Source: an uncultured Clostridia bacterium (GTDB lineage: Bacteria; Bacillota; Clostridia; Christensenellales; Pumilibacteraceae). Taken from it: 64,000 nt of DNA. The stretch covers positions 62,001 through 126,000 of the forward strand of contig CALVYT010000005.1 of the NCBI GenBank assembly GCA_944372345.1, given 5' to 3'. Each line of letters opens with the position of its first letter. Position 1 is the stretch's first letter. A program made the position numbers and the translations under genes. Below the pieces are notes generated by a model. It did not search any database. It saw nothing but the letters and a program-made list of their open reading frames with translations, and was not told the DNA's origin. Shown here one piece after another: positions 54,373 through 63,094 of this stretch.

Positions 54373-54609
54373 ATGCGAAAGGTAAGCGCGGTGATAAGCA
54401 AAGCCGGAAGCGACAGCGGCAGGGTATATCTCGTCGTCGGAACGGACGCGAGAGGATACGCGCTCTGCGTGGACGGCAGACGCCACAAGCTGGCGGCGCC
54501 GAAGAGCAAGAACGTCAGACACCTGAAACTCACGGGCAGGGAAGTGGAACTTCCCGTAACGGACTCCGGTATCGCGAGTGCGATCGCGAGACTGGATATC
54601 CCGTCTTGA
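54373..54609 (+). CDS. KOW-domain RNA-binding protein (L14e-like)
   Basis: The 78-residue protein starts [20 protein letters not shown], a KOW-type beta-barrel opening, and continues [25 protein letters not shown]. Its position between map and infA matches the small KOW/L14e-like gene (ybzG type) of many Bacillota. It is probably a ribosome-associated or RNA-binding protein, with no defined role. The ATG lies two bases after the map stop. A longer upstream frame is inside map. Confidence 0.88.
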   Translation: MRKVSAVISKAGSDSGRVYLVVGTDARGYALCVDGRRHKLAAPKSKNVRHLKLTGREVELPVTDSGIASAIARLDIPS

Positions 54610-54620
54610 ATGGAGGTCAT

Positions 54621-54842
54621 ATGTCCAAATCGGATGCAATCGAAGCGGAAGGCGTAGTGATCGAGTGCCTTCGCGGAGCGATGTTCAAAGTGAAACTGAC
54701 GAACGGATTTATCGTCACGGCGACCATATCCGGCAAGATCCGTCAGCACTACATCAAGATACTCGAAGGCGACTCTGTCAAAGTGGAGATGTCCCCGTAC
54801 GACATAACGCGCGGGCGCATAACCTACCGCAACAAGTCCTGA
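54621..54842 (+). CDS. infA: Translation initiation factor IF-1
   Basis: The 73-residue OB-fold protein occupies the A site during initiation. It shows [38 protein letters not shown], and [15 protein letters not shown]. The ATG at 54621 has TGGAGG upstream. A TTG at 54606 is not needed. Confidence 0.97.
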   Translation: MSKSDAIEAEGVVIECLRGAMFKVKLTNGFIVTATISGKIRQHYIKILEGDSVKVEMSPYDITRGRITYRNKS

Positions 54843-54873
54843 CCCTAAAAAACAGTTTTCCAAGGAGAATATC

Positions 54874-54990
54874 ATGAAAGTAAGAACTTCCGTAAAGCCT
54901 ATGTGCGACAAGTGCAAGGTCATCAAAAGACACGGCAAAGTGATGGTCATCTGCTCCAAGTACCCCAACCACAAGCAGAGACAGGGCTGA
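54874..54990 (+). CDS. rpmJ: Ribosomal protein bL36, zinc type
   Basis: The 38-residue protein reads [20 protein letters not shown] and continues to [11 protein letters not shown]. It has the zinc ligands C-x2-C, C and H of the C+ form. AAGGAG precedes the ATG by seven bases. The position between infA and rpsM is standard. Confidence 0.97.
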   Translation: MKVRTSVKPMCDKCKVIKRHGKVMVICSKYPNHKQRQG

Positions 54991-55095
54991 TCATAAAAAC
55001 GATCCGCCGAAGCGGCGCAGACCGACATTCCACGGTGCGACGGACGGCGGCAGAAGAAGATATATAACCACTTTATCATTTTTCAGGAGAGAACA

Positions 55096-55467
55096 ATGGC
55101 AAGAATTGCAGGTATCGATTTGCCCAAGGAGAAGCGCGTGGAGATAGGGCTGACCTATATCTACGGCATCGGCCGTCCGATGGCAGACAAGATCCTCGCC
55201 GCGACGGAGGTGAACCCCGACACGCGCGTCAAGGATCTCACCGAGGACGAAGTACAGCGTCTCAGAGAATACATCGATAAGAATGTCGTGACGGAGGGCG
55301 ACCTTCACAGGGACGTTTCGCTCAGCGTTAAACGCCTGATGGAGATCGGCTGCTACCGCGGCATAAGACACAGAAAGGGACTGCCCGTTCGCGGACAGAA
55401 CACCAAGCAGAACGCGCGCACCCGCAAGGGACCCAAGCGCACGGTCAGCAGAAAGAAGAAGTCTTGA
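55096..55467 (+). CDS. rpsM: Ribosomal protein uS13
   Basis: The 123-residue 30S-head protein shows [54 protein letters not shown], and the basic tail [15 protein letters not shown]. It starts 105 bases after rpmJ; that gap shows no gene. AGGAGAG site present. Confidence 0.98.
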   Translation: MARIAGIDLPKEKRVEIGLTYIYGIGRPMADKILAATEVNPDTRVKDLTEDEVQRLREYIDKNVVTEGDLHRDVSLSVKRLMEIGCYRGIRHRKGLPVRGQNTKQNARTRKGPKRTVSRKKKS

Positions 55468-55485
55468 CAGGGAGCGTAATCGGCA

Positions 55486-55875
55486 ATGGCAGTTAAAAAA
55501 ACGGCAGGTAAAAAGAAGATAACCAAGGGCGTGGACAAAGGTCAGGTCCATATACAGGCTTCTTTCAACAATACGATCATCACGATAACCGACGAGCGCG
55601 GCAACACCGTGACGGCGTCCAGCGCGGGCGCGACGGGTCTGCGCGGCAGCAGAAAGAGCACGCCGTTCGCGGCGCAGCTTGCGTGCGAAAAGGCGGCGAA
55701 GATCGCATACGATTCCGGAATGCGCAGCGCGGAAGTGTTCGTCAAGGGTCCGGGCGCGGGCCGCGAATCGGCTGTGCGTGCGGTGGAAGCGTGCGGCATC
55801 AAAGTGACGGCGATAACGGACGTTTCGCCCATCCCTCACAACGGATGCAGACCTCCCAAGCGCAGAAGAGTTTAA
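55486..55875 (+). CDS. rpsK: Ribosomal protein uS11
   Basis: The 129-residue platform protein shows [60 protein letters not shown], and [13 protein letters not shown] at the end. Complete. Confidence 0.98.
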   Translation: MAVKKTAGKKKITKGVDKGQVHIQASFNNTIITITDERGNTVTASSAGATGLRGSRKSTPFAAQLACEKAAKIAYDSGMRSAEVFVKGPGAGRESAVRAVEACGIKVTAITDVSPIPHNGCRPPKRRRV

Positions 55876-55889
55876 GGAGCAGGTAAATC

Positions 55890-56516
55890 ATGGCAAAGAA
55901 TACATCACCCAGCTGCAAACAGTGCAGAAGAGAAGGTCAGAAGTTATATCTCAAAGGCGATCGTTGCACGGCGGAAGGCAAGAAGTGCGCGATGGACAGA
56001 CGTCCGACGCCTCCGGGACAGCACGGACTTTCGAGAAAGAAGGTCTCCGAATACGGTATGCAGCTTCGCGAGAAGCAGAAGGCGCGCCGCATTTACGGAG
56101 TGCTCGAAGGTCAGTTCCGCGGTTACTACGACAAGGCGGAGCGCATGAAGGGCGTCGTCGGCGAGAATATGCTCGCCCTGCTCGAAAAGCGTCTTGACAA
56201 CGTCGTATACCGTATGGGCATCGGCGCTTCGAGAGCGCAGTCCCGTCAGATCGTCAATCACGGCCACATAACCGTCAACGGCAAGGTAGTGGATATCCCG
56301 TCCTATCAGGTCAAGGTAGGCGACGAGATCTCCGTCAAAGAGAGCAAGAAGAACAAGGCTTGCTTCACCGCGCTCAAAGACGCGAAGATCACGATGCCCA
56401 AGTGGGTCAGCTTCGATACCGCGACGCTCACTGGCAAGATCCTCGAAGAGCCGAAGAGAGAGGATATCGACGCGAACATCACGGAATCGCTCATCATCGA
56501 GAAGTATTCCAAGTAA
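55890..56516 (+). CDS. rpsD: Ribosomal protein uS4, zinc-finger form
   Basis: The 208-residue protein has an N-terminal cysteine set (SCKQCRREGQ...DRC...KKC), the C+ form, then RRPTPPGQHG, the S4 RNA-binding domain (LDNVVYRMGIGASRAQSRQI, VNHGHITVNGKVV), and a normal C-terminus. Autoregulation of the alpha operon by S4 is known in other bacteria; no clear site was identified here. Confidence 0.97.
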   Translation: MAKNTSPSCKQCRREGQKLYLKGDRCTAEGKKCAMDRRPTPPGQHGLSRKKVSEYGMQLREKQKARRIYGVLEGQFRGYYDKAERMKGVVGENMLALLEKRLDNVVYRMGIGASRAQSRQIVNHGHITVNGKVVDIPSYQVKVGDEISVKESKKNKACFTALKDAKITMPKWVSFDTATLTGKILEEPKREDIDANITESLIIEKYSK

Positions 56517-56618
56517 TCCCGAGCCGCCTTGCGGCGGAAACCGACAGTCCCGTGGGGATTGCGCTTCGTCTCGGCGTTTTATGTTAGCAACCGCAGACGA
56601 AAAGGAGATATGAATATT

Positions 56619-57572
56619 ATGATGGAAATCGAGAAACCCAGGATCACCATCGAAGAGAGCGCGGATCTGCGCGAAGGCGTATTTGTCGCGGAGCCGCTCG
56701 AAAGAGGCTACGGTATCACGCTCGGCAACTGTCTGAGAAGAGTGCTGCTCAGCGCTCTTCCCGGAACTGCGGTCGTCGGAGTGCAGATAAGAGGAGTGAG
56801 CCACGAATTCAGCGTCATTCCGGGGATCAAAGAGGACGTCGCGGAGATAATCCTCAATCTCAAAGGGCTCAACCTCAAGGCGAAATACGAGGACAACACG
56901 ATAACCAAGACGCTGCGCCTGACGCGCAACGAGCCGGGCGTGGTCACCGCGAAAGACATCGTGACCGACCCCGAGATCGAGATCCTCAATCCCGAAATGT
57001 ATATCTGTACGCTGGACGAGGGCGCCGACCTCGACATGGAACTGACGGTCGCCAAAGGCCGCGGTTACGTCGTCGCGGGGCACCTCAAAGATCTGTCCAA
57101 GCCCATCGGATATATTCCCATAGACGCGATATTCACGCCCGTCAAGGCGGCGAGCTACGCCGTAGAGAACGCGCGCGTGGGTCAGAGCCTGGATTACGAC
57201 AAACTCACGATCAAGGTCAAGACGGACGGAAGCCTGAGCGCGAAAGACGTGCTTTCGCTCGCCGCCCGCGCGATCGAGGATCACATCCGTCTGTTCGCCA
57301 ATCTTTCGGATATGTTCGCCGGTATGGATATACTCGTTTCCCGTCCGGAGGACCGTCAGCAGAAGGTGCTTGAAATGAGCATCGAGGAAATGGATCTTTC
57401 CGTGCGCAGCTACAACTGTCTGAAACGCGCGGGCATCCATACCGTCGAGGACCTCACCAAGCGCAGCGAAGAGGATATGCTCAAGGTCCGCAACCTCGGC
57501 AGAAAGAGCCTCGACGAAGTGATCGCGAAACTCCGCGGTTACGGACTCGACCTCAAAAGCAGCGAGGAATGA
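56619..57572 (+). CDS. rpoA: RNA polymerase alpha subunit
   Basis: The 317-residue protein has the dimerisation domain (ERGYGITLGNCLRRVLLSAL, VREDV-like IKEDVAEIILNLKGL) and, after a linker, the C-terminal DNA-binding domain (MDLSVRSYNCLKRAGIHTVE, RNLGRKSLDEVIAKL). Three ATGs lie close together (56610, 56619, 56622). AAAGGAG fits 56619 best, since 56610 is only two bases from the site. Confidence 0.95.
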   Translation: MMEIEKPRITIEESADLREGVFVAEPLERGYGITLGNCLRRVLLSALPGTAVVGVQIRGVSHEFSVIPGIKEDVAEIILNLKGLNLKAKYEDNTITKTLRLTRNEPGVVTAKDIVTDPEIEILNPEMYICTLDEGADLDMELTVAKGRGYVVAGHLKDLSKPIGYIPIDAIFTPVKAASYAVENARVGQSLDYDKLTIKVKTDGSLSAKDVLSLAARAIEDHIRLFANLSDMFAGMDILVSRPEDRQQKVLEMSIEEMDLSVRSYNCLKRAGIHTVEDLTKRSEEDMLKVRNLGRKSLDEVIAKLRGYGLDLKSSEE

Positions 57573-57605
57573 GACATCGAAAAACATTAAGGAATCACGA
57601 TAATC

Positions 57606-58139
57606 ATGGAAAACAGGAAATTAGGCAAAGCTACTGATAAAAGAATGGCGCTTCTTCGCTCGCAGGTGACCGATCTTCTCTGGCACGGCAGGATCGAAAC
57701 GACTTACGACAGAGCCAAGGAAGTTCAGAAAATGGCGGAAAAGCTGCTCACCAAGGCAATCGACAGCTATAAGGACACCGTCAAAAAGGTGGAGACCCGT
57801 CAGCGCAAGAAGAAGGATAAAAAGGGCAACGTCACCGTCGAGGAGTACAAAGTGGAGCTCGTCAACGACGGTCCGAAGAAGCTCGCGGCGCGCAGGGCGA
57901 TAATGGCGGTCGTCTACGAGCGCAAGGAGCAGAAGGCGTTCGCCGAGTCCAAGAGCGCATACAGAGTGCGCGCGGGCAAGATAAACCACCCGCTGATCGA
58001 AAAGATCTTCAACGAATACGCGCCCAAGTACGACAACCGCGCGGAGGAGCTCAAGATCAAAGGCGGTTACACCAGAGTGCTCAAACTCGGCTTCCGCCGC
58101 GGCGACGCAGCGGAGATGGCGGTCATCGAGCTCGTCTGA
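57606..58139 (+). CDS. rplQ: Ribosomal protein bL17 with internal insertions
   Basis: The core matches bL17 (RKLGKATDKRMALLRSQVTD, RIETTYDRAKEVQKMAEKLL, and GGYTRVLKLGFRRGDAAEM near the end). The chain is 177 residues against about 120 in Bacillus. Extra material lies at about residues 57-95 (basic, RQRKKKDKKGNVTVEEYKVE) and 105-125. It ends the superoperon; the ecfA-ecfT-truA-rplM-rpsI genes that often follow in Bacillota are absent. Confidence 0.93.
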   Translation: MENRKLGKATDKRMALLRSQVTDLLWHGRIETTYDRAKEVQKMAEKLLTKAIDSYKDTVKKVETRQRKKKDKKGNVTVEEYKVELVNDGPKKLAARRAIMAVVYERKEQKAFAESKSAYRVRAGKINHPLIEKIFNEYAPKYDNRAEELKIKGGYTRVLKLGFRRGDAAEMAVIELV

Positions 58140-58168
58140 TCGGTTTAATCAAATTTTAATCCAATTAT

Positions 58169-58199
58169 AAAGGGCTTCCTCTTTACAGGACGCCCTTTT
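58169..58199 (+). terminator. Terminator of the ribosomal superoperon, with the next -35 in its loop
   Basis: Outer stem aaagggc / gcccttt with inner tcct / agga, T-run in and after the descending arm. The loop contains TTTACA (58182-58187), the -35 of the next gene. Confidence 0.85.
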
Positions 58200-58211
58200 G
58201 CATAGTATAAT
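58182..58211 (+). promoter_or_regulatory. Promoter of the zinc-ribbon membrane protein gene
   Basis: TTTACA at 58182-58187 in the terminator loop, 18-base spacer, TATAAT at 58206-58211. Confidence 0.75.
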
Positions 58212-58296
58212 TTATTTGACGGAGGACCGTCTGTCTGCGCGTCCGTCCGTCTGTGCCGCGCCGCGATCGGTGCGGCTGAGAGGAGTCGTTTTAAGT

Positions 58297-59634
58297 ATGA
58301 TCTGTAAGAACTGTCATCACGACGCAGGCAACGAGAATTACTGCCCTTACTGCGGCGCGCCTATGAAAAAGCAGACGTGCCCCAACTGCGGAGCGCCTCT
58401 GCCGCCCGACGGCAGCGGGTGCTATTCGTGCGGCTGGACGGGCAGGCGCGGGGCTTCGGGCAGCGCGTCGTTCGCGCCCGAGGTCAGCTCCGGCGACAGG
58501 GGACTGCTCGCGGGCAAGCGGGACGGCGCGGCTCGCGACGACGAATACGGTCCGCCGCGCAGGACGACGGGGCAGACCGTGATGTGCCTGCTGTGCGGTC
58601 TGGCGGTGCTCGCCTCGCTCGGCGTCACGGTATATCTTATGCTGATGGGCAATATGTTCGCGGCGGAGGGCGGCGCACTCGACCCGACGACAATGCTTCC
58701 CGCGGCGAACGGCTTCGGGCTCGTTTCCGACTTTGCCGCACTGCGCGATTTCTTCGTCGGTCTGGGCGGAGAGTTTACGAATATCTTTGAAAGCGGCGAA
58801 CTGACCGCCGCCGAGATGAGCGCGGCGGCAATGCTGGTCTCGCGCGTCACCGTGGTCGCGGCGTATATATTCGCAGCGGCGGTCGCGTCGGTAGCCGCGA
58901 TAGTCGCCGTGATACGCTTTATAGTCGGCATGGCGCGCGGACGTTATTTCAATATGGCGTCGTTCGCATCGGTGAACTTCGCCGCCGTCGCCGTTATGTG
59001 GATGATGGCACGCTTCGGATATTACGGCAATGCTGTCGGAGCGGGCTCGGGTACGTTCACCTGTATGATACTCGCCGCCGCGGCGTGCCTCGTGTGTATG
59101 CTCGGCAATCTGCTGCTTGCGGGCATATGGTTCTTCCGCTTCGGCAGCGCCGCCAAGTGGCTGACAAACCTCGGCATCTTCGCGTCGTCCGCGGTGTGCC
59201 TCGTGTTCTTTCCGTTTTCGCTGTCGTCGGAGTACGGCAATGGCGGAGCGGAGGTGTTCGGCGGCACGGTGGATATAGTGGCGGACGCGTTTGCGGGCGG
59301 GGATTCGCCCGTGTCCGTGTTCGGTCTTGTGTTTATGATCGCGCTGTTCGTGCTGACGCTCAAATATGTGTTCACGCTGCCTTTCCTCGTCGGCAAGACG
59401 GCGTCGCGTCTGGCGAATACGTTCAAGTTCGACGGATACAAGGATAAGGGCTTCCTGTTCCGCTCGATAGTGCTGCTGGTCGGCGCGGTCGTGTTCGTCG
59501 TGTTCGCGATAATGTACTTCTCCGACAGGTCGGTTTCTCCGTCCGCGCAGTTCTACGCGTTCTGCGTCGGCATAGCGGCTATGTTCACGTTCTCGCTGAT
59601 CAACCGTTTCGTGCTCAACAGGGATCAGCTTTGA
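58297..59634 (+). CDS. Zinc-ribbon membrane protein of unknown function
   Basis: The 445-residue protein opens with two zinc ribbons (CKNCHH...CPYCG and CPNCG...CYSCG, residues 3-50), as in many zinc-ribbon sensor or regulatory membrane proteins. A polar linker follows, then about eight hydrophobic segments from near 95 to the end. No transporter motif was recognised. The start is the ATG after AGAGGAG; an in-frame start at 58198 lies within the terminator and is rejected. It is monocistronic between two terminators. Confidence 0.75.
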   Translation: MICKNCHHDAGNENYCPYCGAPMKKQTCPNCGAPLPPDGSGCYSCGWTGRRGASGSASFAPEVSSGDRGLLAGKRDGAARDDEYGPPRRTTGQTVMCLLCGLAVLASLGVTVYLMLMGNMFAAEGGALDPTTMLPAANGFGLVSDFAALRDFFVGLGGEFTNIFESGELTAAEMSAAAMLVSRVTVVAAYIFAAAVASVAAIVAVIRFIVGMARGRYFNMASFASVNFAAVAVMWMMARFGYYGNAVGAGSGTFTCMILAAAACLVCMLGNLLLAGIWFFRFGSAAKWLTNLGIFASSAVCLVFFPFSLSSEYGNGGAEVFGGTVDIVADAFAGGDSPVSVFGLVFMIALFVLTLKYVFTLPFLVGKTASRLANTFKFDGYKDKGFLFRSIVLLVGAVVFVVFAIMYFSDRSVSPSAQFYAFCVGIAAMFTFSLINRFVLNRDQL

Positions 59635-59674
59635 TCCGCCGCGCGTGATATGCGTTGCGTGATATGCGTTATAC

Positions 59675-59699
59675 GGCGCTCCTTCGGGAGCGCCTTTTT
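59675..59699 (+). terminator. Intrinsic terminator
   Basis: A perfect 8-bp stem (ggcgctcc / ggagcgcc) with a stable ttcg tetraloop is followed by five T. Confidence 0.95.
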
Positions 59700-59725
59700 C
59701 ACCCCGTCAAGCCGCCGCAAATGAG

Positions 59726-59754
59726 TTGCCAAGCGTGCGGCAAAGGTGTATAAT
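59726..59754 (+). promoter_or_regulatory. Promoter of smpB (leaderless geometry)
   Basis: TTGCCA at 59726-59731, 17-base spacer, TATAAT at 59749-59754. The smpB ATG begins eight bases after the -10. Confidence 0.8.
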
Positions 59755-59762
59755 ATATTGAA

Positions 59763-60224
59763 ATGGTAACGATAGTCAACAAGAAAGCCCGCTTTGAGTA
59801 CGAGATAGTGGAAAAGTTCGAAGCGGGGATCGCGCTCGAAGGCAGCGAAGTCAAGTCGGTCAGGGCCGGGCACGTCAATCTCGGCGACGCGTTCTGCTTC
59901 GTCGAGAACGGCGAGTTATACCTCAAAAACTGCCGTATCTCCGCATACGACAAAGCGACGGTGCTCCCTCCCGACGAACTGCGCAGCCGCAAACTGCTGC
60001 TCCACCGCAGGGAGATAGACAGGCTGATCGGCAAATCGCGCGAAAAGAGTCTGACGATCGTGCCGCTTTCGATGTATTTCAAGGGCAGGCGGGTAAAAAC
60101 GGAGATCGCGCTTGCCCGCGGCAAGCGCAGCTACGATAAAAAGCAGACGATCAAAGAGCGCGACGGCACGCGCGATATGCAGCGGCAGATAGCGGACGCC
60201 GTGCGCAGCAGGGATCCACGCTGA
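59763..60224 (+). CDS. smpB: SsrA-binding protein SmpB
   Basis: SmpB carries tmRNA to stalled ribosomes for trans-translation. The 153-residue protein shows NKKARFEYEIVEKFEAGIAL, GSEVKSVRAGHVNLGDAF, LLLHRREIDRL, and the C-terminal LARGKRSYDKKQTIKERD tail. Complete. There is no Shine-Dalgarno site and the predicted transcript starts at or within about two bases of the ATG. No tmRNA gene was seen in the window. The antiporter gene follows after 13 bases. Confidence 0.96.
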   Translation: MVTIVNKKARFEYEIVEKFEAGIALEGSEVKSVRAGHVNLGDAFCFVENGELYLKNCRISAYDKATVLPPDELRSRKLLLHRREIDRLIGKSREKSLTIVPLSMYFKGRRVKTEIALARGKRSYDKKQTIKERDGTRDMQRQIADAVRSRDPR

Positions 60225-60237
60225 CGGAGGCGACGGT

Positions 60238-61707
60238 ATGATAGACGGCATTCCCGGATTTCTTATGACTCTCGCGATCGTCATAGTATCGACGAAGCTG
60301 TGCGGACTGCTCTTCCGTAAGCTGAAACTGCCGCAGGTGCTCGGCTATATCATAGCCGGCGTGCTCATCGGTCCCGCGCTGATAGGGATGAGCGGCGTTT
60401 CGCTGATAGGCTTCCAGAGCGAGGCGGACGAGATAGCGTGCTTCGTTATGCTCGACGAATTCACGCTGAGCGGAGGCGGAACGTATACCATACTCGACGT
60501 GTTTGCCAAAATAGGCGTGATCCTGATAATGTTCTGCGCGGGGCTGGAAACGGATCTGAAAGAGCTGAAAAAGACGGGCGCGACGGCTGCGCTCGTGGCG
60601 GTCGCGGGAGTCGCAGTGCCGCTCGTGCTCGGACTTTGCGTATCGTTGCCGTTTATGGGCACGGGGCTGGTAGACGAGTCCTTCGATTCGGTCATACAGG
60701 GGCTGTTCGTAGGTACGATACTGACGGCGACAAGCGTCGCGATAACCGTTTCCGTGCTCAAAGAACTGGGCAAGATAAACACGCGCATAGGCACTACGAT
60801 AGTGAGCGCGGCAATCATCGACGACGTGATCGGTATGATCGTGCTGTCTGTGATGACGAGCCTCGGCAGCGCGGACTCGGGCGCGGATCTGACGGGCTTT
60901 GATTGGTTCAAAGCACAGTGGTGGGGGACCGTGATTATGATAGTCGCGTTCTTCGCCGCGGCGATCGCCGTCGGCATAGGACTGCACTATCTGTTTGCGT
61001 GGATGGACAGAAAATGGCCGTCCACTCATCGGCTCGCGCTGTTCGGGCTTGCCGTGTGCTTTGCGTATGCGTTCGCCGCGGAAGAGGTGTTCGGCGTGGC
61101 GGACATAACGGGCGCGTATATCGCGGGCGTGATGCTGTCTACCGTGCGCCGTATGGCGGCGTATGCGGACGAAAAAGCGGACGTCAGCAGCTATATGATA
61201 TTCGGCCCGGTATTCTTCGCGTCCATAGGAATGACGATGTCATTCGAGGGTTTAAGCGGATGGCTCGTGTTGTTCACGGTCCTGTTCGTACTCGCGGGAC
61301 TTGTCGGTAAGATAGTCGGCTGCGGCGTTGTCATAAAGGCGAAGAAAGGCAGCTGGCGTGACGCGGGCATAGCGGGCGCGGGAATGATGGCGCGCGGTGA
61401 AGTGGCGCTGATAGTGACCACCAAAGGCATAGAAGCGGGCATCATCCCCGACAGTTTTATGATAATGACGGTCATGCTGATACTCATTTCCTCCGTGCTC
61501 ACGCCCGTGCTGCTCAAAGCGCTGTTTTCGGGGCACAGAGATCCGTCGGACGGTCCCGAACCGTCCGAATACAGAGGCTGCCCGATACTTCCGGGCGGCG
61601 GGAACGCAACGGACCGCGGCGCTGACGGCACGGACGCGGTCGGCAATGAAATATCGTCCGTCGGCGCGGAGAGCACGGACGGACGGGGAGAGGAAAAACG
61701 GACTTAG
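60238..61707 (+). CDS. Cation:proton antiporter (CPA family, NapA/KefB-like)
   Basis: The 489-residue protein has 11 to 13 membrane segments. Family signatures are LKLPQVLGYIIAGVLIGPAL near residue 30, MFCAGLETDLKELK near 98, LTATSVAITVSVLKELGK, and the Asp pair AAIIDDVIGMIVL near 200, which carries ions in electrogenic antiporters. The last 60 residues are hydrophilic and variable, with no TrkA-N nucleotide-binding domain. It probably exchanges Na+ or K+ for H+. GGAGG precedes the ATG. Confidence 0.9.
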   Translation: MIDGIPGFLMTLAIVIVSTKLCGLLFRKLKLPQVLGYIIAGVLIGPALIGMSGVSLIGFQSEADEIACFVMLDEFTLSGGGTYTILDVFAKIGVILIMFCAGLETDLKELKKTGATAALVAVAGVAVPLVLGLCVSLPFMGTGLVDESFDSVIQGLFVGTILTATSVAITVSVLKELGKINTRIGTTIVSAAIIDDVIGMIVLSVMTSLGSADSGADLTGFDWFKAQWWGTVIMIVAFFAAAIAVGIGLHYLFAWMDRKWPSTHRLALFGLAVCFAYAFAAEEVFGVADITGAYIAGVMLSTVRRMAAYADEKADVSSYMIFGPVFFASIGMTMSFEGLSGWLVLFTVLFVLAGLVGKIVGCGVVIKAKKGSWRDAGIAGAGMMARGEVALIVTTKGIEAGIIPDSFMIMTVMLILISSVLTPVLLKALFSGHRDPSDGPEPSEYRGCPILPGGGNATDRGADGTDAVGNEISSVGAESTDGRGEEKRT

Positions 61708-61727
61708 CTAAGAACGACAAGATAGAG

Positions 61728-63035
61728 GTGACGGTCGAAACTCTCGGCTACCGCGGCGAGGGCATAGCGCGCATAGAGCGCAAGCCCGTATTCATCAAGG
61801 GCGCGTTGCCGTCGGAACGCGTCCGCGCGCTCGTGCTGCTCGTAAAAAAGGACTACGCCGTTGCGAAACTGCTTGAAGTGCTGTCGTCGTCGCCGCACAG
61901 AGTTACGCCACCGTGCGCCGTGTTCGGGAAGTGCGGCGGCTGCGACCTTATGCATTCGGATTACAAAGGTCAGCTCGCGTTCAAGCGCGACGCGGTGCGC
62001 GACGCTTTGCGCAAGATAGCGCATATAGAGCCGTATGTCGACGAATGCGTGCCGAGCGACCGCGTTCTCGGCTACCGCAATAAAATATCCCTGCCCGTGC
62101 GCAAGACGAAGGACGGCGCGGCTGCGGGGCTTTTCGCATACAATTCTCACAGAGTGGTGAGCATCGACGACTGCCCGTTGCAAACCGACAGGGTGCGCTC
62201 CGTCATGCCCGCATTGAAAAAATTCGTTTCGTTTTTCGATCCTTACGACGAGGAACGGGGAGAGGGTGAACTGCGCCATATCGTCGCGCGCGATCTCGCG
62301 GGCGCGCTCTCGGTGACCGCCGTCGTGACGCGCGACCTGTCGGAGCGGATAGCGCGCGCGGCGGAAGAAGCGGAGCTTGCCGCGGACGAGCTGTGGATGA
62401 ATATCAACGATTTGCGCACCAACGTCATTCTCGGCGGCGATACGCGCCTCCTGCGCGGCGAAAGGTCCGTCCGCGATATAATTATCGGTGGCATAACGCT
62501 GCCCGTCGAAACACACCCGAACGCTTTTTATCAGGTGAACGGCAGCATTGCTGCAAAACTGTACGAAGCCGTGCGCATGACGGCAGAAAACGTGAAACCC
62601 CGGCTTATAGTGGACGCATACAGCGGCGGGGGGCTCATGACCGCATTGCTCTCGGATTGCGCCGAGCGCGTTTTCGGCGTGGAGATAGAGCCGTCCGCCG
62701 TCGCGGGCGCGGACATGCTGATGCAAAGAGCGGGCATAAAAAACGTGCGCAACATCCTTGGCGATTGTTCTGCCGAGTTGCCGCGCCTTACGCATGAGTG
62801 CGGCGACGATTCGCTTATCGTTCTCGATCCGCCCCGTTCCGGCTGTTCGGAAGCCGTGACGAGCGCAGTGGACGCCTCGGGCGCGTCGCACGTCGTTTAT
62901 GTTTCCTGCGATCCTTCCACCCTTGCACGCGATCTTTTCCGCCTTCCGTCATATATTGTCCGTTCCGTCCGCCCCTTCGATATGTTTCCTCAGACGTGCC
63001 ACGTCGAGACTCTAATTTGTCTCGAACGGAAATAA
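61728..63035 (+). CDS. 23S rRNA (uracil-C5)-methyltransferase, RlmD/RlmCD type
   Basis: The 435-residue SAM enzyme has an N-terminal TRAM domain (VETLGYRGEGIARIE), the iron-sulfur cysteines CAVFGKCGGCDLMH near residue 62 with a fourth Cys later, FYQVNGSIAAKLYEAV, VDAYSGGGLMTALL, LDPPRSGC, and the catalytic VYVSCDPSTLARD. It methylates U1939, and in many Bacillota also U747. The GTG at 61728 is the only usable start, though the TRAM domain seems to begin one or two residues earlier and no good Shine-Dalgarno site is present. Confidence 0.92.
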   Translation: MTVETLGYRGEGIARIERKPVFIKGALPSERVRALVLLVKKDYAVAKLLEVLSSSPHRVTPPCAVFGKCGGCDLMHSDYKGQLAFKRDAVRDALRKIAHIEPYVDECVPSDRVLGYRNKISLPVRKTKDGAAAGLFAYNSHRVVSIDDCPLQTDRVRSVMPALKKFVSFFDPYDEERGEGELRHIVARDLAGALSVTAVVTRDLSERIARAAEEAELAADELWMNINDLRTNVILGGDTRLLRGERSVRDIIIGGITLPVETHPNAFYQVNGSIAAKLYEAVRMTAENVKPRLIVDAYSGGGLMTALLSDCAERVFGVEIEPSAVAGADMLMQRAGIKNVRNILGDCSAELPRLTHECGDDSLIVLDPPRSGCSEAVTSAVDASGASHVVYVSCDPSTLARDLFRLPSYIVRSVRPFDMFPQTCHVETLICLERK

Positions 63036-63055
63036 TGCAAAGCCGCCGACCATAG

Positions 63056-63087
63056 AAAAAAAAGGGCTCCTCGAAGGAAGCCCCTTT
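63056..63087 (-). terminator. Terminator of the minus-strand lipoprotein unit
   Basis: A hairpin with one or two bulges (gggctcct with aggaagcccc) is followed on the minus strand by eight T (63063 down to 63056). Confidence 0.85.
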
Positions 63088-63094
63088 GAAATGT

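Noticed and set aside
61680..61728. Upstream start for the RlmD-type gene
   Set aside because: The frame has no ATG, GTG, TTG or CTG codon between 61680 and 61728, so the GTG at 61728 is kept despite a weak ribosome-binding site.
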